A stretch of DNA of 25,685 nt from the NCBI GenBank assembly GCA_002478145.1, contig DLMI01000051.1:33451-59135 (forward strand), read 5' to 3'. Source of the stretch: Acidobacteria bacterium UBA7540. GTDB lineage: Bacteria > Acidobacteriota > Terriglobia > UBA7540. The translations under genes and the position numbers were made by a program. Positions 21,889-25,685 of this stretch are shown piece by piece; the first letter of the stretch is position 1, and every line of letters starts with the position of its first letter. The notes beneath the pieces are model-generated. The model was not told the origin of the DNA. It saw only the letters and a program-made list of their open reading frames with translations, and searched no databases.

Positions 21889-22376
21889 TGGGACGCATCG
21901 AGAGCTGTTCACATCAGGGGTGTTCAGGAAACTCCTTCCCAATTCGTTCCGGCGTGACCCCCTCACCTGTCCGCCTAGGCGGACACCCTCTGTCGCCGCG
22001 GCGGCCGATCCCCCGCAGGCCGAGTTTTCCCGCATATTCGGCCAATCAGGCATGCGGTAGTTGGCCACAAACGTCCGCGCCTTATTGGAAGCGCTGGATA
22101 GCAAATAGGGAACAGCCAATCCACTTGGGCTTACTATGCCCGACCTGTGCGAGTTACCACCTGGACTTGTCAGCCATCGCTCCGCCGCGTGTTGGGCCGC
22201 TTTTGGACGAATCGTCGCCGACTTCTCCAGAATTTCAGATTGACCCTGCGGAATAATCGGTAAACACATCGCAACTTCGCGGGGCCTCTCTGATTGCAGT
22301 TCTTGCCTGCTCTTTCAATCTAAGCCCACAGGAAACTGTTTCAGCAAAGGCTGACTCGATCCCTGTCACCGACGCT
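21889..22376. other. Divergent kinase intergenic region, no gene supported
   Basis: These 488 bp lie between the two kinase promoters. Frames of 122-141 codons exist on both strands but have no protein-like features I can support. A perfect 18-bp palindrome is present at 21968-21985. The rest shows no clear site. Confidence 0.5.
21968..21985. repeat. Perfect 18-bp palindrome
   Basis: TGTCCGCCTAGGCGGACA is fully self-complementary. It lies 80 bp behind the -35 of the TPR kinase promoter and could be a repressor site or a short dispersed palindrome. Confidence 0.6.
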
Positions 22377-22405
22377 TTGATTTGGCTGCACGTGCAGTCT
22401 ATAAT
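22377..22405 (+). promoter_or_regulatory. Sigma70-like promoter of the beta-propeller kinase
   Basis: TTGATT and a perfect TATAAT are separated by 17 bp, with a start near 22412. This rules out the frame's most upstream start at 22377 and supports ATG 22434, 22 bases downstream. Confidence 0.75.
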
Positions 22406-22433
22406 AGTTTCCCGCGGGGCGAGATTGCCAATC

Positions 22434-25118
22434 ATGCATAACCATTCATCCATGATCGGCCAGACGGTTTCCCACTATCGCGTGCTGGAGAAGCTCGGTG
22501 GCGGGGGGATGGGTGTCGTTTATAGGGCGGAAGATACTCGCCTCCACCGCTTTGTCGCACTCAAATTCCTGCCTGAGGCCGTCGCCAAAGATCCCCAGGC
22601 ATTGGCGCGTTTCCAGCACGAAGCGCAATCTGCCTCAGCCCTGAATCATCCCAATATCTGCACGATACACGACATCGGCGAATACGCAGGCCAGGCGTTC
22701 ATGGCCATGGAGTACTTGGATGGCGTGACGCTGAAGCACCAGATTCAGGGCCGGCCAATTGAGTTAGAACGACTCCTGGAGATCGCCATCGAGATCACTG
22801 ATGCCCTTGATGCAGCTCACAGCCAGGGTATCATCCATCGTGACATCAAAGCGGCGAACATCTTTATAACCAAACGGGGACACACCAAGGTGCTAGACTT
22901 CGGCTTGGCCAAGGCCACAGCGGCGGGCAGCCCTTCCGGTCAGGGTGCAGGTTTGGATACTCTAACCGCAGCCGCCGTGGAGGAGCCGCATCTGACCAGC
23001 CCGGGGACAGCGCTGGGGACGGTGGCCTATATGTCGCCGGAGCAGGTGCGGGCCAAGGAACTGGATGCCCGCAGTGATTTGTTCTCCTTCGGTGTGGTGT
23101 TGTACGAGATGGCGACAGGGATGTTGCCCTTTCGCGGTGATACCTCAGGCGTCATCTTTGCGGCTATCTTAAACCGTGCACCTGTGCCTCCGGTTCGACT
23201 GAATCCCGAGTGTCCCCCCGAACTCGAACGAATTATCCACAAGGCTCTGGAGAAGGACCGCCAGTTGCGGTACCAGACCGCCGCAGAATTGCGCGCCGAC
23301 CTGAAGCGCCTGAAGCGTGATACGGATTCCGGTCGCACGGGGGCGACCGCTGTTTTACTGGGTGGTGTCGAGGAGGTTCGCGAAACCCGCCCGCCTCTTC
23401 GATGGCGCACCTGGGCAGCGATATTCGGCGGCGCTTTCATCGCCATCACGGCAATTCTCGGGTATCTTCTAACGCGCCCTCTGCCCCCACCGCGCGTGCT
23501 GCGAACCGTCCAGCTCACCAACACCAACCGGCCGAAAAGCGGTTTGGTCACTGACGGCACGCGGCTCTATTTCCTAGACAACCAGTTGGGCCCTGCCCAA
23601 ACCTCCGTGACCGGTGGTGAGACGGTACCCATACCGACCTCATTAATATTGGGGGACCTTGGCTGGCGCTACTTGTACGATATCTCACCAGACGGATCGC
23701 AACTTCTGCTGCCTACTTTCCTAAATGAATCAACCCCCGAGGCGCCCCTCTGGACTCTTTCTGTGCTGGGCGGCTCGCCTCGCCGATTAGGCAACCTCGA
23801 AGGTCACAGCGCGGCGTGGTCGCCGGACGGAAACAGGATTGCCTACTCCAAGGGGAACGAGATATTCCTGGCCAAGAGCGATGGGAGCGAACCACGGCGG
23901 CTCTTGACAACGACTGGAACGTCTGGCGACCTCCGCTGGTCGCCCGACGGAACGATCCTGCGCTTTACCGTGAACGATCCCCAAACCAATAACCACTCCA
24001 TCTGGCAAGCTTCATCCGACGGCGGCAATCTTCATCCCCTGCTTCCGGGTTGGAACAACCCACCCAACGAATGCTGTGGCAACTGGACGCCGGACGGAAG
24101 GTATTTCGTCTTCCAGGCGGTACGCGAGGGGACGGCAAACGTCTGGGCCCTGCGCGAAAACGGTGGCCTTTTCCGGTCCACCCGCCATGAGCCCATGCAG
24201 TTGACGATGGCGCTGATGAATATCGGTGACCCCGTCCCGAGCCGAGATGGCAAGAGGCTCTTCGTCGAAGGCTGGCAGCCCCGGGCGGAATTGGTGCGCT
24301 ACGATGCGAAATCAGGACAGTTCGCGCCTTACCTTTCGGGAATCTCGGCGATGGGACTCGACTTCTCTCGTGATGGAGAGTGGTTCGCCTACAATAACTA
24401 CGCCGATGGCACCATGTGGCGAAGTAAGGTGGACGGAACCCAAAAGCTCCAACTTACTTTCCCGCCCATGCAGGCCAACCTGCCTCGATGGTCCCCGGAT
24501 GGCAAGCAGATCGCTTTCTTTGGTCATCCGCCCGGCGAACCCTGGCAAATCTATGTTGTTCCCGCCGCTGGAGGTTTACCCCAACTGATCTGTCGCCGTG
24601 AAACTAACCTGGCCGACCCCAACTGGTCGCCAGACGGCAAATCGCTGATCTTCGGAGGGAACGGGCTTAGCAATCAGGGGTCAGCGGTCTACGTGCTGGA
24701 TATGAAAACGCGAAACGTCTCGAAACTGCCCGGGTCCGATGGCCTGTTTTCTCCCCGCTGGTCTCCAAACGGACGCTACGTAGTGGCCATTACGCTGGAT
24801 TCTCTCAAGCTCGCGCTTTTTGATTTCACGACTCAGAAATGGACTGAGGTCGCCAAAGCCAAGGGTTTCTTAGGCTATCCGAATTGGTCCCGAGACGGGC
24901 ACTATTTGTATTTTCTCGGGATTCTCGAGAAGGAAGAGGGCTACTTCCGCGTGCAAATCAGCGACCGCAAACTGGAGCAAGTCCTCAGCTTGAAAGGGTT
25001 TCAGCAGGCCGTAGGAGCCTTCGGAAACTGGAGCGGCCTCGCCCCGGACGAATCTCCGCTGTTTGTCCGCGACGCCAGCATCCAGGAAATCTACGCCCTC
25101 GACTGGGAAGCGCCTTGA
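22434..25118 (+). CDS. Ser/Thr protein kinase with PD40/TolB-like beta-propeller
   Basis: This 894-aa protein is a PknB-type kinase with GGGGMG, Lys44 in [13 protein letters not shown] (catalytic Asp137; Ala where Pro is usual), DFGLAK (Asp155) and [17 protein letters not shown] closes the kinase part, and a membrane helix follows (327-346). The remainder, about 355-890, is a PD40/TolB-type propeller with WSPDG-like repeats: [101 protein letters not shown] 22434 is preferred from the promoter; ATG 22452 aligns with the TPR kinase start and is possible. It is divergent from its TPR paralogue. The propeller is probably periplasmic and binds an unknown ligand or partner. Confidence 0.94.
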   Translation: MHNHSSMIGQTVSHYRVLEKLGGGGMGVVYRAEDTRLHRFVALKFLPEAVAKDPQALARFQHEAQSASALNHPNICTIHDIGEYAGQAFMAMEYLDGVTLKHQIQGRPIELERLLEIAIEITDALDAAHSQGIIHRDIKAANIFITKRGHTKVLDFGLAKATAAGSPSGQGAGLDTLTAAAVEEPHLTSPGTALGTVAYMSPEQVRAKELDARSDLFSFGVVLYEMATGMLPFRGDTSGVIFAAILNRAPVPPVRLNPECPPELERIIHKALEKDRQLRYQTAAELRADLKRLKRDTDSGRTGATAVLLGGVEEVRETRPPLRWRTWAAIFGGAFIAITAILGYLLTRPLPPPRVLRTVQLTNTNRPKSGLVTDGTRLYFLDNQLGPAQTSVTGGETVPIPTSLILGDLGWRYLYDISPDGSQLLLPTFLNESTPEAPLWTLSVLGGSPRRLGNLEGHSAAWSPDGNRIAYSKGNEIFLAKSDGSEPRRLLTTTGTSGDLRWSPDGTILRFTVNDPQTNNHSIWQASSDGGNLHPLLPGWNNPPNECCGNWTPDGRYFVFQAVREGTANVWALRENGGLFRSTRHEPMQLTMALMNIGDPVPSRDGKRLFVEGWQPRAELVRYDAKSGQFAPYLSGISAMGLDFSRDGEWFAYNNYADGTMWRSKVDGTQKLQLTFPPMQANLPRWSPDGKQIAFFGHPPGEPWQIYVVPAAGGLPQLICRRETNLADPNWSPDGKSLIFGGNGLSNQGSAVYVLDMKTRNVSKLPGSDGLFSPRWSPNGRYVVAITLDSLKLALFDFTTQKWTEVAKAKGFLGYPNWSRDGHYLYFLGILEKEEGYFRVQISDRKLEQVLSLKGFQQAVGAFGNWSGLAPDESPLFVRDASIQEIYALDWEAP

Positions 25119-25220
25119 GGGCGTGTCCCAGCGCTCCGCAGCCGGAGTCTCAGTCACCTGTGTAAAGGCGGGGCATCCGGTGACCGGGAAGTTGATCCGA
25201 GCGGTGGAGAGAGGACGATC

Positions 25221-25640
25221 GTGGCCCGACAAAACTTCGACCGGTCCAACAATGCCTTCGAACTCGACCTGCACGGATGCTCGATGGAAGAAGGCCGCAG
25301 CCTGGCTGGGCACCGGATCCGCGAGTGCTTTCGCTATGGCATCGAAGAATTGCGCATCATCTACGGCTCGGCAGAGCGTGCCGAGGGGACGCTGCGCCAG
25401 GCTGTTGAAGAAGCGATTCGCGAGGCGAGCAGTTGCGTAGCCGCCTGCTCTTTTCGCGACTCGTACGGCATGTTCGCGGCGGAGAAAGAGTCCACCGAGG
25501 TGAGGGTCACACTGGCGCCCAACCCGCGCCCCCAAGCTCAGGACCGGAAGATGGTATTCGTCGCCTTCACGTCACGGTACGACACCGAGCGCCATCGACA
25601 GGAGCCGTATTATCCGTTGCGTCCCAGCAGCAGAAACTAG
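25221..25640 (+). CDS. Small Smr-domain-like protein
   Basis: This 139-aa protein starts at GTG 25221 with GAGAGAGG upstream. Residues 13-70 look like an Smr domain: FELDLHG (His18), then EEGRSLAGHRIRECFRYGIE, LRIIYGS and a final LRQAVEEAIREA helix. Smr domains are small nucleases or DNA/RNA-binding modules found at the end of MutS2 and alone. Here the usual HGxG...LR loop is YGSAERAEGTLR, so the second conserved motif is altered. The C-terminal half (about 75-139) is not recognisable and may be disordered. It follows the propeller kinase by about 100 bp on the same strand. Confidence 0.65.
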   Translation: MARQNFDRSNNAFELDLHGCSMEEGRSLAGHRIRECFRYGIEELRIIYGSAERAEGTLRQAVEEAIREASSCVAACSFRDSYGMFAAEKESTEVRVTLAPNPRPQAQDRKMVFVAFTSRYDTERHRQEPYYPLRPSSRN

Positions 25641-25685
25641 GTTTAGAGTCGAAGCTCTCCAGGATGTCGGCGCGCATTTAAAAAC

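Noticed and set aside
21844..22269. 141-codon minus-strand frame upstream of the TPR kinase
   Set aside because: It covers the kinase promoter and the 18-bp palindrome, and its product lacks protein-like features.

Overview
The window looks like a chromosomal piece of an Acidobacteriota-type soil bacterium. This is inference from gene content and style: two large PknB-type Ser/Thr kinases with TPR or beta-propeller C-termini, an Oar-like TonB receptor with an N-terminal carboxypeptidase-regulatory fold, Tat-like sugar isomerases beside Gfo/Idh/MocA dehydrogenases, a LemA/LemA/GIDE cluster, and intergenic regions full of degenerate 7-bp repeats. No rRNA, tRNA, transposase, phage gene or CRISPR array was seen.

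Layout. (1) 1-1800, minus strand: Rieske protein then a b6-type cytochrome b, behind a near-consensus promoter; the operon continues off the left edge. (2) 1800-4400: a T-rich gene-poor stretch, ferrochelatase hemH (minus), then a cluster of very small genes with a promoter/operator-like site. (3) 4400-7660, plus strand: a secreted Cys/Met/His-rich peptide, a nested palindrome (REP-like) block, a TonB-dependent receptor and a 66-aa membrane peptide. (4) 7700-12270: a sugar catabolism island. A minus-strand group (Gfo/Idh/MocA dehydrogenase, TIM-barrel isomerase, aldo/keto reductase, a collapsed mosaic remnant) faces a plus-strand isomerase that has lost its middle; a roughly 200-bp fold-back of 7-mers lies between the divergent genes. 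(5) 12290-14810, plus: a polyprenyl-phosphate glycosyltransferase with a one-base frameshift, coupled by ATGA to a multi-pass membrane protein. (6) 14850-17010, minus: GIDE-domain membrane protein and two tandem LemA paralogues. (7) 17200-18725, plus: archease overlapping a metallo-beta-lactamase-fold protein whose metal ligands are almost all replaced. (8) 18740-25640: a perfect 34-bp-arm inverted repeat, a TPR kinase (minus) and a beta-propeller kinase (plus) fired from opposite sides of a 600-bp region with good promoters at both ends, then a small Smr-domain protein.

Working together: Rieske and cytochrome b form the core of a quinol-oxidising bc/b6f-type complex, and hemH supplies heme. 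The dehydrogenase, isomerase and reductase probably act on one sugar or cyclitol. The two kinases are paralogues with interchangeable sensor or interaction halves. Several genes are decayed (mosaic remnant, internally deleted isomerase, frameshifted glycosyltransferase, ligand-less MBL protein). The most unusual feature is the spread of different 7-bp tandem repeat families through at least ten intergenic regions, some folding back on themselves and some running into the 5' ends of genes.
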